This document shows positions 52,295 to 61,402 of a stretch of 64,000 nt of DNA, piece by piece. The notes under the pieces were generated by a model, which was not told where the DNA came from, searched no databases, and saw nothing but the letters and a program-made list of their open reading frames with translations. How positions within the stretch are numbered: position 1 is the stretch's first letter; every line of letters begins with the position of its first letter. Position numbers and translations under genes: made by a program. The stretch comes from CAXMRP01 sp965216515 (GTDB taxonomy: Bacteria; Pseudomonadota; Alphaproteobacteria; Rhizobiales; Afifellaceae), in the NCBI GenBank assembly GCA_965216515.1, contig OZ244173.1, positions 3,038,001-3,102,000 of the forward strand, read 5' to 3'.

Positions 52295-53527
52295 CTATTC
52301 AGCGCTGGCCAGCACCGCCCGCAACAGCACATCGGCGCCGGCCCGTATGTGTTCCGGCGACGTGTATTCTTCGATATTGTGGCTGATGCCGTCCCTGGAC
52401 GGTACAAAGATCATGGCGGTCGGACAGTTCGGCGCGAACATCTGTGCATCGTGGCCGGCCCCCGACGGCATGCGGCGGGAGGTGTAACCAAGTTCGCCGG
52501 CCGTCTTCTCAACCATCGAAATCTTCGCCGGATCAAAGTCGACCGGCGAAAAACGGGCCAACGACCGAACTTGCAAGTCGACCCCCTCGGCCTGGGCGGT
52601 GGTCGCGGCGAAGGTCGACATGCGCGCCTCCGCCTTCCTGAGGAGCTCATCGTCCGTGTTGCGCAGGTCGACGGTGACACGCGCCCGGCAGGCGATGACA
52701 TTGACCAGATTGGGTGCGAGTTCATTGACGCCGACCGTGGCGACCTGATCACCGCCAAAGTCGCGGGCGATGGCGCGCGCCTCTGTCGCGATGGCCGCAG
52801 CGACATAGCCGGCGTCATGTCGCATACGCATCGGTGTCGTGCCGGCGTGGTTGGCGACGCCGGACATTGTGTATTCCGTCCAGGAGATACCCTGCACGCC
52901 GGTAACCGCGCCGATCGTGATCCGCTCTTCCTCCAGCACCGGCCCCTGTTCGACGTGCAATTCGAAAAAGCAGTGAGCACGAAAACCGCCGACCGGCATT
53001 GGCCCGGCATAGCCGATGTTGTTCAGGTTCTCCTCAACGCTTGAGCCATCGATGCCTGGCGAAGCCAGCATCTCCGCGAGGTCAAGGCTGCCCTGGAAGA
53101 CGCCGCTTCCCATCATGTCCGGTGCGAACCGGGCACCTTCCTCGTTGGTAAAGGCGCCGACGGCGACCGGTCTGCGCGTCACGATACCCGCATCGTTGAG
53201 AACGGCGACCACCTCCAGAGCGGCCAGCACGCCAAGTGCGCCGTCGTAAAGACCGCCGGTGGCCACGGTGTCGATGTGCGACCCCGCCATGACCGGAGGA
53301 CCGTCTTCCCGACCCGGCCGGACAGCCACGATGTTGCCGATTTGATCGACGGATACATCGAGCCCCAATTCCCTCATCCAGCCAACCACGAGGTCACGGC
53401 CCCGCCGATCCTCGTCGCTCAGCGCCAACCGGCACACCCCGCCGCCGTCCAAGGCGCCGATTTTGCCGAGTTCCCCGATCCGTCCCATCAGCCGGTCGAT
53501 ATCGACCCTCAGGTTACCCGTCGGCAT
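52295..53527 (-). CDS. M20-family N-carbamoyl-L-amino-acid hydrolase-like (HyuC/AmaB type)
   Basis: A 410-residue zinc hydrolase. Metal and catalytic motifs are AGSHIDTV, GGLYDGALG, FTNEEGARF, FELHVEQGP and ISHNIEEYTS, with the dimerisation domain in the middle (VANHAGTTPMRMRHDAG). The family covers N-carbamoyl-L-amino-acid hydrolases, allantoate amidohydrolases and ureidoglycine-type enzymes. I use the ATG at 53527 (MPTGNLRVDIDRLMG); the start overlaps the ammonia-lyase stop by 14 bases. Confidence 0.88.
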   Translation of the reverse strand: MPTGNLRVDIDRLMGRIGELGKIGALDGGGVCRLALSDEDRRGRDLVVGWMRELGLDVSVDQIGNIVAVRPGREDGPPVMAGSHIDTVATGGLYDGALGVLAALEVVAVLNDAGIVTRRPVAVGAFTNEEGARFAPDMMGSGVFQGSLDLAEMLASPGIDGSSVEENLNNIGYAGPMPVGGFRAHCFFELHVEQGPVLEEERITIGAVTGVQGISWTEYTMSGVANHAGTTPMRMRHDAGYVAAAIATEARAIARDFGGDQVATVGVNELAPNLVNVIACRARVTVDLRNTDDELLRKAEARMSTFAATTAQAEGVDLQVRSLARFSPVDFDPAKISMVEKTAGELGYTSRRMPSGAGHDAQMFAPNCPTAMIFVPSRDGISHNIEEYTSPEHIRAGADVLLRAVLASAE

Positions 53528-54767
53528 GCCGGCTCTCCTGCGATTGCAGCTGGTCGGGATGACGTCCGACAATTTCGGCATAGGTTGTCGGATCGGTCGC
53601 CCCTTCGGTTCCAAACACCACGACGCGCGCGTCTTCATCCAGTTGCAGGGTTCGGCGCATGTCTTCGTTGCCGGCGGCCGTCAGAACGCCGGCGAGGCCG
53701 GCCACGCCGGATTCTCCGCCGACAATGATCGGGTCGCCATCACGCGGCTGCGCCAGCAGGCGCATGCACCGGGCCGCGGCGGCATCCTCGATCGTCATCA
53801 TCGCATCAGCGCCCCGGTATAGAATTTGCCAGGCGATACGGGAAACCTCACCGCACGCCAGGCCACCCATGAGCGAATTGAGATCGCCGGTGATCGCCGT
53901 TGGCCGGCCGGCCGCGAGGCTGGCGAACCAGCAGGCCGCGCCTGCCGGTTCGACCAGGATCGTTTTCGGTCGCTTCGGCCCGAAGGCTTGCCAGAACTGG
54001 GCACAGGTGGCGGCGGCCATGCCGCCAACGCCCGCCTGCAGGAAGATGTGGCTTGGGGACTGTCCGGCGGGCAATTGCTCTATGGTCTCCGCCGCCATCA
54101 GCGCGTAGCCCTGCATGACGTCACGCGGGGCCTGGGCGGAGACGTCGTTCGATGTATCCGGAATGACGAACCAGCCCTCTTGCGCCGCGGTCTGTTGTGC
54201 CTTGCGCACCGCATCGTCAAAGGTACCTGGATTTCGCCGAACCTGTGCGCCAAAGGAGGCGATCGCTTGTTCCCGCCCCTTGCTCACGGCTTCGTTGATG
54301 AAGATGACGCACCGGCAGCCGAACATGCGTGCGCCCCACGCCACCGACCGGCCGTGATTGCCGTCGGTTGCCGCGGTCACGGTGAGACCCGCCGCTTGTT
54401 CTGCGTACCTGCCGGCGACAAGGTCCGCGATTGTTACCTCGCCGCCGATCCCGGATATCCGCGGCAGTTCCCGCATCAGCATTCGCGCGACCGCGAAAGC
54501 ACCGCCCAACGGTTTGAAGCTTTTCAGCCCGAAGCGATGGCCCTCGTCCTTGTAATACAGCTTTGCCATGCCGGCAGCGGTGGCCAGCCCGGGCAATTCT
54601 GTGAGTGGTGTCGGCCGATAGCCCGGCCAGCTGGCGATCACCGACCTTGCGATGGCCAAACCGGTTTCGTTCAGGATGTCTGCCTGCTCAGGCCCGTAGT
54701 CAGCACTGCTTGCAGCCGTCGGGTTGGGTGCCAGAGCCGCCTGCAGCTGTGAGAATGTGTCTATCAT
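53514..54767 (-). CDS. Diaminopropionate ammonia-lyase
   Basis: A 417-residue fold-II PLP enzyme that splits 2,3-diaminopropionate into pyruvate and two ammonia. The PLP lysine is in KDEGHRFGLKSFKPLGGAF, followed by TAATDGNHGRSVAWGARMFG, GAGVGG-like FLQAGVGGMAAATC and VGGESGVAGLAG, a close match to the DpaL family. I chose the ATG at 54767 (MIDTFSQLQ); the open frame continues 108 codons upstream but with Arg/Pro-rich non-family sequence. It is the first recognised gene of the N-carbamoyl-hydrolase operon. Confidence 0.91.
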   Translation of the reverse strand: MIDTFSQLQAALAPNPTAASSADYGPEQADILNETGLAIARSVIASWPGYRPTPLTELPGLATAAGMAKLYYKDEGHRFGLKSFKPLGGAFAVARMLMRELPRISGIGGEVTIADLVAGRYAEQAAGLTVTAATDGNHGRSVAWGARMFGCRCVIFINEAVSKGREQAIASFGAQVRRNPGTFDDAVRKAQQTAAQEGWFVIPDTSNDVSAQAPRDVMQGYALMAAETIEQLPAGQSPSHIFLQAGVGGMAAATCAQFWQAFGPKRPKTILVEPAGAACWFASLAAGRPTAITGDLNSLMGGLACGEVSRIAWQILYRGADAMMTIEDAAAARCMRLLAQPRDGDPIIVGGESGVAGLAGVLTAAGNEDMRRTLQLDEDARVVVFGTEGATDPTTYAEIVGRHPDQLQSQESRHADG

Positions 54768-55464
54768 GGACAAGGTGATCGTGACCGCTTTTGCACGGCC
54801 GGTTGCCGCCAACAAGTCTTCCGGTTTTCGTGTTGGCGCGCACGCCGCTGCACCTTGCCGTTGGCATCCAGCATGGCGTTTGACAGCCGGTATGCTCCGC
54901 GCCGGGTTTTCCTTCGCCCAGCGCACGGATGGCCTGTTGAGTCCCCGCAGCGGTCCTGACCGGTAGGGGGGGCGGACGCCACAGTGAGCAAGCGCCCGCC
55001 GTCGGTGCCCGGTTCGGTGCCCAGTCCACCGGTCGGGCCGGTGATGCCGAGGACGTAGCCCGCCCTCAGACCGAATTGGACACGATGGCACATCCTGCCG
55101 GACGCGGCGATCAACATCGTCCAGGCCACCAGATGTCGCCCCGGTTCCTCGGTGAAGTTCAACTGATATTGTCCTAACATAGTCATTGGCAATTTGAAAT
55201 CTTCATTTCTTTTTGTCAATGACTTTGAAATTTTTTTTTCATACTGAAGCAGGAGAAAGACTGCACCGGACGAGCGGCGGAAAAGCGGACCCCACTGTTG
55301 TGCCCGGCCAAATTGCTACCCAGCCATGCGGCTGAACGGCACACGACAAGCCGACGCGCTGCCGCCCGCGGCAGCCCGGGAGCGCCGATTTCCCGTTTAC
55401 CGGCAACAGGATCGGCAGCGGTTCCGTTGTTCGCAACAAAATCGAAGTCTGCAATTCAGCCCGG
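54768..55464. other. Region of unclear content between lyase and permease genes
   Basis: About 700 bp. A minus-strand frame (54764-55219, starting MTKRNEDFKLPMTMLGQYQL and containing AGYVLGITGPTGGLGTEPG) has a weak claim to be a gene, with a TTGACA box at its 5' edge (minus strand, about 55215-55220), but its C-terminal half is low-complexity Arg/Thr and I recognise no family. It may be a degraded gene. The AT-rich part (55190-55245) is the likely promoter of the lyase operon; ATGAAAAAAAAATTTCA (about 55226-55242, minus strand) is near-palindromic and could bind the RpiR-type regulator. Confidence 0.35.
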
Positions 55465-56244
55465 TTACCTTTGTGATCTGAGTCGAATCAGCTCGCCGAT
55501 CGCCACCAGCGCGATATTTGCCGCGACAATCAGGATGGCAAGTGCATCGAGTGTCGGCGAGATGGCGAAGCGGAAGTCGGAGGCCACCAGAACCGACAGC
55601 GGTTGTTTGCGACCGCTGACAAACGAGGTCAGGACGAACTCCGATGTCGACAGGACGAAGGAGATGAAAAATGCCGCCATGATCCCGTTGCGCATCAAAG
55701 GCAATGTGATGCGGCGAAACGCACTCCAGCGGCCCGCTCCCAGATCGGCTGCGGCCTCTTCCAGGCGTGGATCGATCCGGATCAGGACAGAGGCGATGAT
55801 CAGCGAAGTGAACGGAAGGATGATCACGGTCTGGGCGGCAATTACCGTCAGCAGGGTGCGCTCGATTCCCAGTTCTGACAGCAGGATGAGCTGGGCCACC
55901 GCCAGAATGGCTTTGGGGATAAGGAACGGAATCAGAAGAAGGATCAGAAACAGCCCCTGAAGCCGCATCGCATAGCGGGTCAGCGCCAGGGCGGCGAGTG
56001 CGCCGAACAGGGAAGACAGGATCGACACCGGCAGCGCCACCGTCATGGTCACGGCAAAGCCGCCGCCGAGCCTGCCGTCAGTGAGCACTTCCTCGTACCA
56101 GCGCAGGGTAAAACCCTGTAGCGGGAAGGCGAAGACCTGCGAGTCGTTCAATGAAAATATCAAAACGACCATCACCGGCACATACATCACGCAATAAATC
56201 ATCGCGACATAGGCGGTGACGATGCGGTTCCGGCGCCACAACAT
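55465..56244 (-). CDS. Polyamine/opine-type ABC permease (PotC-like)
   Basis: A 259-residue permease. I set the start at 56244 (MLWRRNRIVTAYVAM), 2 bases after the stop of the partner permease. Features are the PotC opening VMYVPVMVVLIFSLNDS, FTLRWYEEVL and the EAA loop EEAAADLGAGRWSAFRRITLPL. It completes the transporter with the PotB-, PotA- and PotD-like genes upstream. Confidence 0.92.
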   Translation of the reverse strand: MLWRRNRIVTAYVAMIYCVMYVPVMVVLIFSLNDSQVFAFPLQGFTLRWYEEVLTDGRLGGGFAVTMTVALPVSILSSLFGALAALALTRYAMRLQGLFLILLLIPFLIPKAILAVAQLILLSELGIERTLLTVIAAQTVIILPFTSLIIASVLIRIDPRLEEAAADLGAGRWSAFRRITLPLMRNGIMAAFFISFVLSTSEFVLTSFVSGRKQPLSVLVASDFRFAISPTLDALAILIVAANIALVAIGELIRLRSQR

Positions 56245-56246
56245 CG

Positions 56247-57149
56247 CTACTCTCCCCCGACCAGCGCGCGCGCCCAGTTGGTACGCGCGATGACAAGGGC
56301 CGCCATGCTCAGGAATATCCCGAGAATGGCCAGCATGGTCCATGCGATGGCAGAGCCCAGCGGCCAGTCGAATGCGGTGCCGAACAGATCGTTGATCGCA
56401 CTGATAATGGTGATGCCCGACGCGCCGCCGACAAGCTGCGGCGTCAGATAGTCGCCAACAACCATGACGAAGACCATCATGCCGCCGGCGATCAATCCGG
56501 GTACGGTCAACGGAAATGTCACTCGCACAAAGCGCGACAGCTTGCCGGCGCCGAGATCACCGGCGGCTTCCAGCAGGCTGTCATCGAGATTTTCATATGC
56601 CAGCCACAGCCCCAGAACCATGAAGGGGAAAAAATTGTAGACCAGCACGATGTGGGTCGCCAGTGGACTGAACAGCAGCGCCTCGATCGGCGACTTGATG
56701 ATCCCGGCCCATAGCAGGAAGCTGTTCAGCGCACCCTCGGTGCCCAGCACGACCCGCCAGGCGAATATCCGCACCAGGTCACCGGTATAGAGCGGTACCA
56801 GCAATAGAACCAGGAACGCCGACTTGGCGTTGCGTACGCGTTTGGCGATGAAAAACGCAACCGGGTGGCCGAGCACGGCAGTGATGCACACGACGGCGAT
56901 GCCGGACAGAAAGGCTGAGCCGATCAGGCTGCGATAGGTGCCGGAGGAAACGATGGCGACGTAATTCTTCAAGGTCGGCTCGCGCAAAATGGCGACGAAG
57001 TCGACTTGGTAGAATGAGAACACAAACAGGATCGCCAGTGGCGCGATGCAGACGGCCAGCACGACTGCAACGATCGGCGCGGCCAGCCAGTTGCCGATGG
57101 CGGTGCGGCCTGTCACCCCTCTTCCCCGGGGCTGCCGGACGATATCCAT
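56247..57149 (-). CDS. Polyamine/opine-type ABC permease (PotB-like)
   Basis: A 300-residue permease: N-terminal helix AAPIVAVVLAVCIAPLAILFVFSFY, then TLKNYVAIV and an EAA loop LLEAAGDLGAGKLSRFVRVTFPL. It overlaps the ATPase stop by 37 bases; a start further in (for instance near the first membrane helix) cannot be excluded. It forms the channel with the PotC-like subunit. Confidence 0.91.
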   Translation of the reverse strand: MDIVRQPRGRGVTGRTAIGNWLAAPIVAVVLAVCIAPLAILFVFSFYQVDFVAILREPTLKNYVAIVSSGTYRSLIGSAFLSGIAVVCITAVLGHPVAFFIAKRVRNAKSAFLVLLLVPLYTGDLVRIFAWRVVLGTEGALNSFLLWAGIIKSPIEALLFSPLATHIVLVYNFFPFMVLGLWLAYENLDDSLLEAAGDLGAGKLSRFVRVTFPLTVPGLIAGGMMVFVMVVGDYLTPQLVGGASGITIISAINDLFGTAFDWPLGSAIAWTMLAILGIFLSMAALVIARTNWARALVGGE

Positions 57150-58186
57150 GCGTCGGCCTGTCGGAAGGCGATCGAAACCGTACTGCCGACCGCCGGAACA
57201 TCAGCCGGCGGAGTGTGGAAATTCAGGATCGTACCATCTGCCGCGCGCGCTTCCACCAGCCAGTCCGATCCGCGGTAGACGGTGTGCGACACGGTCAGGT
57301 CGAAAAGGCTCTCGGCCGCCAGGCGAAGCTGTTCGGGGCGTATGCACAGGGTGGCCCTGTCGCCCTGCGACAGGATTTCCGCACATGGGGCGCAGAATTG
57401 GCCGAGCGATGTTTCGATGATTGCCTCGTCACCTGAACGTTCTGATATCCGGCCGGCGATCCGGTTCGCGCCGCCGATGAAATCGGCCACGTAGGCATTG
57501 GCGGGACGCTGATAGATCTCGGCGGCGGGACCCTGCTGTTCGATCCGTCCGTCGTTCATGACGATGATCCAGTCGGACAGCGCAAAAGCCTCCTCCTGAT
57601 CGTGGGTGACATGCAGAAATGTCATGCCGAGGCGCCGTTGCAGGTCCTTGAGTTCGATCTGCATGTCCTTGCGCATCCGCCGGTCGAGCGCCGAAAGCGG
57701 TTCGTCCAGCAGCAGAATTTTCGGTTCCTTGACGATGGCGCGCGCGAGTGCCACGCGCTGTTGCTGGCCGCCGGAAAGCTGGCGCGGGCGCCGCTCGGCG
57801 AAATCGTGCATGCGAACGATCTCCAGCGCCGCTTCGGTCGCGTTGTTCTGATCCTGGCGGTTCTTGTTCGAATAGGCCAGACCGAAGCAGACATTCTCAA
57901 ACACGGTCATATGCGGAAACAGCGCATAGTTCTGGAATACCGTGTTGATGGGTCGTTTGTGCGCCGGCTGCTCGATCAGGGAGCGGTCTTCCAGTTCGAG
58001 AATACCCGAACTTACATCCTCAAAGCCGCCGACCATGCGCAGAATCGTCGTCTTGCCGCAGCCCGACGGCCCGAGAAGCGTGACATATGTATTTGTAAGG
58101 AGGTCGAAATCGACCCCCTTAACTGCGTGATGGACCCCGTAATATTTTTCAAGCGCACCTGCCCGAAGAAGCGACCGGTCGGCCAA
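57113..58186 (-). CDS. Polyamine/opine-type ABC ATPase (PotA-like)
   Basis: A 357-residue importer ATPase. Walker A is GPSGCGKTTILRM, Q-loop VFQNYALFPHMTVFENVCFGL, signature QLSGGQQQRVALARAIV, Walker B ILLLDEPLSALD, then the TOBE-type C-terminal domain (GGANRIAGRISE onward) seen in PotA/FbpC-like ATPases. It lies between the binding-protein and permease genes. Confidence 0.94.
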   Translation of the reverse strand: MADRSLLRAGALEKYYGVHHAVKGVDFDLLTNTYVTLLGPSGCGKTTILRMVGGFEDVSSGILELEDRSLIEQPAHKRPINTVFQNYALFPHMTVFENVCFGLAYSNKNRQDQNNATEAALEIVRMHDFAERRPRQLSGGQQQRVALARAIVKEPKILLLDEPLSALDRRMRKDMQIELKDLQRRLGMTFLHVTHDQEEAFALSDWIIVMNDGRIEQQGPAAEIYQRPANAYVADFIGGANRIAGRISERSGDEAIIETSLGQFCAPCAEILSQGDRATLCIRPEQLRLAAESLFDLTVSHTVYRGSDWLVEARAADGTILNFHTPPADVPAVGSTVSIAFRQADAWISSGSPGEEG

Positions 58187-58230
58187 AGATCCCTCCTCCG
58201 AAAGCGCCTGCCGCTAGAATTGCGCCAACA

Positions 58231-59310
58231 TTAGCTGGCTTTGACTTCGTTCCAAAGGGCCACCCATTCGCTGTAGCGCGGCGGGTTTTGTTTCCACACA
58301 AAGCTGTCCATGACTGTCATGTCGTGAATGAATATCTTCTCTTGCTGTTCGGATGGCAGCTCGTCGCGGATCACGGACGTACTGGTCGCGTACGGACCGC
58401 CGAAGGCGAGTTTCTTGCTGTAAACCGGACCAAGCAGATAGTCGATCAGCGCATGGGCGGTATCGAGTTTCTCACCTTCGACGCCGGCCGGGATCGCCAC
58501 CGTGTCACACCAGCCGATCACGCCGGCCTCCGGCAGTGCCATTCCCATGTCGATCCCACGGGCGCGCAGGTCATGATAGGGCGGCACCCAGGAAAACGCG
58601 CACGCGACTTCGCCGGAGGCGAACAGATTGGTCAGATCGCCGATCGAGTTCCAGTAGGTCCGCAGAAGTTTCTTTTGGGCTTTCAGGGCCTTTTTCACTT
58701 CTGCCAGTTCCTTGTCATCCAGCTGAAACATGCGATCCTCGGGAATGCCGAGATACATCGCCGCGATCATGATCCCTTCCAGCGCATAGTCGCGCATGGC
58801 CAGTTTGCCGGAATATTTATCGCCCTCAAAGAAGATTGACCAATCCGGCTCCTTGTCCAGCAAATCGGCGCGATACACGATCGGATTGATCCCCCAGTAA
58901 AAGGGTATGCCGTAGGTTTTGCCGTCCTTCTTGCCGAGATCGGTTTGCTTGAACACATCGTAAAGCGCATCGGCATGGGAAATTTTCGCCAGGTCGATCG
59001 GTTGCAGCAGGTTCGACGAGACATAGAATTCAACTTTGTCAAGACCGGGCGTGATCAGATCGACAGATGACGCGCCGCCGGCGCGAAGCTTTGCGAACTG
59101 TTCGTCATCGCTGCCGATGAAATTCTTGGTCAGCGATATGTCGGTCTTCGAAAGGAAACCTTCAAGATATTCGGGTTTCGCCAGGTTTTCCCACGTCATC
59201 CAGACGAATTCGTCCGACGCCGCCAGGCTGCCGGTCGGCGCGAGGCCACCAACAGCGGCACTCGCGGCAAACGCTTTCAGGATCGTCCGTCTGTCAAGCT
59301 GATGATACAT
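58231..59310 (-). CDS. Polyamine-type binding protein (PotD/F-like, Tat signal)
   Basis: A 359-residue family-1/8-type binding protein. The N-terminus MYHQLDRRTILKAFAASAAV contains a twin-arginine motif (DRRTILK), so export as a folded protein is likely. EFVWMTWENLAKPEYLEGFLSK and KTYGIPFYWGINPIVYRADLL match spermidine/putrescine-type binding proteins. It is the first gene of the ABC operon. Given the diaminopropionate lyase nearby, diamines or diamino acids are plausible ligands (inference). Confidence 0.9.
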   Translation of the reverse strand: MYHQLDRRTILKAFAASAAVGGLAPTGSLAASDEFVWMTWENLAKPEYLEGFLSKTDISLTKNFIGSDDEQFAKLRAGGASSVDLITPGLDKVEFYVSSNLLQPIDLAKISHADALYDVFKQTDLGKKDGKTYGIPFYWGINPIVYRADLLDKEPDWSIFFEGDKYSGKLAMRDYALEGIMIAAMYLGIPEDRMFQLDDKELAEVKKALKAQKKLLRTYWNSIGDLTNLFASGEVACAFSWVPPYHDLRARGIDMGMALPEAGVIGWCDTVAIPAGVEGEKLDTAHALIDYLLGPVYSKKLAFGGPYATSTSVIRDELPSEQQEKIFIHDMTVMDSFVWKQNPPRYSEWVALWNEVKAS

Positions 59311-59392
59311 ATCCGGTCTCCATGTCTTTTTCCAAGCCACTGCTGTGCCACAAACTGTGCACGCCGATCGTAGCGGTATAAGCACTTTTTTG

Positions 59393-59440
59393 CAATATCT
59401 TTTTCATATTGTTGAGAATTGTAAAAATGCTTTTTCATAT
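59393..59440. promoter_or_regulatory. Repeated CTTTTTCATAT boxes, candidate RpiR operator
   Basis: CTTTTTCATAT occurs at 59399-59409 and again at 59430-59440, 31 bp apart (about three helical turns). The first copy lies in an inverted repeat, CAATAT-N7-ATATTG (59393-59411). Both are upstream of the binding-protein gene and of the divergent RpiR gene, in the most AT-rich part of the gap. Confidence 0.6.
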
Positions 59441-59592
59441 CCCTGATTGCTCCAAACCGGCTCGACGCGATGCGGGTCCGCGTTCCGTTCGAACAACATT
59501 GGTGTTTTCCTGTTCCGGGACCGTACCGGAAGTCAGGATTGCTGTTTGTTGAATTTCATGGGTAGGTCTACAATTGAAAAGGCGGCAACGGC

Positions 59593-60522
59593 ATGTTGGT
59601 ATCTATGAAAGATCGATTGCAATCAGCGCAAAACAAACGACTTACGGATGAGGCGCCTTCCGGTGGCCGGCCCAACAACAAGATTGTCGATTCCATCCAC
59701 AAGGCCTACGAGACCTTCAGCAATCAGGAAAAAAAGGTTGCCGACTTTGTGCTGGAAGCGCCCGGCGAGTTGAGCGTCTACCCCGCTTCGGAATTGGCGC
59801 GGTTGTGCGGTGTTTCGAATGCGACCATCACCCGCTTTGTGCGCCGAATGGGGTTCAACAGTTATGATGAGGTGCGCCTTGCGGCTCGCGAGGCGCGCCG
59901 TTGGGGTTCTCCGCTCTACCAGCCTGCGGGCAATTTCAGCCGGGCCGAACGCGATGGCGATCACTTTCTCGCCGCCTTTGTCGAGACCGAGGTCAACAAC
60001 CTCACGCAGGCGCTTGCCGGCCTGTCCCATGATGAAATCGACGAGATATCGACCGAACTGGTCAAAGCCCGCAATCTCGCTTTCATGGGGTTCCGCAACA
60101 GCTACTTTCTGGCGAGCTACGCCCGCACACAGTTCATGCATTTTCGTGACCGGACCCGGATCGTGCCTGGCGCCGGGGAAACGGTCACAGAGAGAACCTG
60201 CGACCTTGGCCCCGGCGATGTGGTCGTCGTTGTCGGGCTGCGCCGGATTGTCGGAACGCTGAGGCGCCATATCGTGGCGCTTTCGGAGCGAGACGCCAAA
60301 ATACTGCTGATTACGGATCCTTCGGCGCGCATTGTGCCGGCCTATGCCCGCTGGACGATTACCTGCCCGGTCGAAACGCCGCACATTTTCGACAGCTACT
60401 CCGGGGTTCAGGCAATCCTGCGGTTGCTGGCTTATACGTGCTTCAAGAAATCGGGAAAGCAGGGGCGCGAATATATGGAAAAGATGGAGACGCTGCACGA
60501 AATGCTGGGCGAGTTCGAGTAG
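59593..60522 (+). CDS. RpiR/MurR-family transcriptional regulator
   Basis: A 309-residue regulator. The N-terminal HTH_6 domain is FSNQEKKVADFVLEAPGELS with ASELARLCGVSNATITRFVRRMGF, and the C-terminal SIS domain is FMGFRNSYFLASYARTQFMH and DVVVVVGLRRIVGTLRRHIVAL. It is divergent from the polyamine-type ABC operon and so its likely regulator. A start at 59605 (MKDRLQ) is also possible. The regular RpiR SIS sugar-phosphate ligand may not apply here; RpiR members near amino-acid transporters respond to other ligands. Confidence 0.92.
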   Translation: MLVSMKDRLQSAQNKRLTDEAPSGGRPNNKIVDSIHKAYETFSNQEKKVADFVLEAPGELSVYPASELARLCGVSNATITRFVRRMGFNSYDEVRLAAREARRWGSPLYQPAGNFSRAERDGDHFLAAFVETEVNNLTQALAGLSHDEIDEISTELVKARNLAFMGFRNSYFLASYARTQFMHFRDRTRIVPGAGETVTERTCDLGPGDVVVVVGLRRIVGTLRRHIVALSERDAKILLITDPSARIVPAYARWTITCPVETPHIFDSYSGVQAILRLLAYTCFKKSGKQGREYMEKMETLHEMLGEFE

Positions 60523-61402
60523 TGCCGTGAAATACCGTCGACCGAAAACGAAGCCGTGCAACCGCATCTCGACGAGACCGGCCACCATCTCGCCAAAGGC
60601 GCCCGTGCCGACATACTGTCCGATCGTGCCGGCTGGCCCGCCTCCAGCAAGTTCGACATGTCCAGACACTTCACTAGATCATCCCGCCATCGCGCTCGCG
60701 TGAGCCGCTCCCCCTCGTCCGGGTCACTGATTTGCGGTTTCTCCAAGGGGATTTCGGGTGCGGGGGCTCGAAAGCCAAGCTCGTGACGCGGCCGGATGAG
60801 GTCGTATTGACGCAGCCATCCTTTGATGGCGGTCGACGCCTGACGCCAACGCACACACAACGCTTCGCATGTGGCCTCATCGAGTACGTTCAACACTTTA
60901 CAGGCGGATCCTCGGTTGTCAGGCCGCAGGCTTTAAAAGAATCCGGTCTCCCACGAGGATCGGTTTTCCCAGATCAAGCTCCGCTGCAATCGTTCTTGGC
61001 CGACGGGTTTCCTTCTCCGGAGCCTTCAATTCAGCCAACTGCGATCACCCCTGCCGCCAAGCCCCTTGCACCAGACCGTTAGATCGCATCTCTCACGCCG
61101 GGCGATCGACGCGCCGACGTCACCTCCGGTCCAGTCGACAACTGAAGTTCGATCTCACGCAGCAACCTCAGGAAATTTTCATCGCAATAGCGCTTCCCTC
61201 GCCATCTAGCGCTCTTTCGTTGGCAGCCTAGAAAGGGCAGGGGTCAAGCGGTCAGGACGCGACCGGATCGTGCGGTGACCTCCCGGTTCCGGCAATCAAC
61301 TCGTCGCGCCGGTTGAAGATGTTCAAGTCGAGGGCGCGGCGCGAAGGGTTATCTGCAAGGTCGCTTCGGCGTCATCGCCAGGAATGCACGGGGGTCTGGC
61401 CG
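60523..61402. other. Decayed region with one transposase remnant
   Basis: About 880 bp between the RpiR gene and the kinase gene. Apart from the IS3 remnant at 60723-60896, the open frames on either strand are short, compositionally odd and mutually overlapping. A minus-strand stretch from 61030 to 60918 (EKETRRPRTIAAELDLGKPI) is possibly the tail of a lost gene. I support no further gene here. Confidence 0.4.
60723..60896 (-). pseudogene. IS3-family transposase C-terminal remnant with internal deletion
   Basis: Fifty-eight codons join two distant parts of an IS3-type OrfB: VLNVLDEATCEALCVR (around the second beta strand of the DDE core) is followed at once by TAIKGWLRQYDLIRPRHELGF and PEIPLEKPQISD (the C-terminal end). 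The roughly 100 residues normally between them are missing, so a deletion has removed the catalytic centre. Confidence 0.7.
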
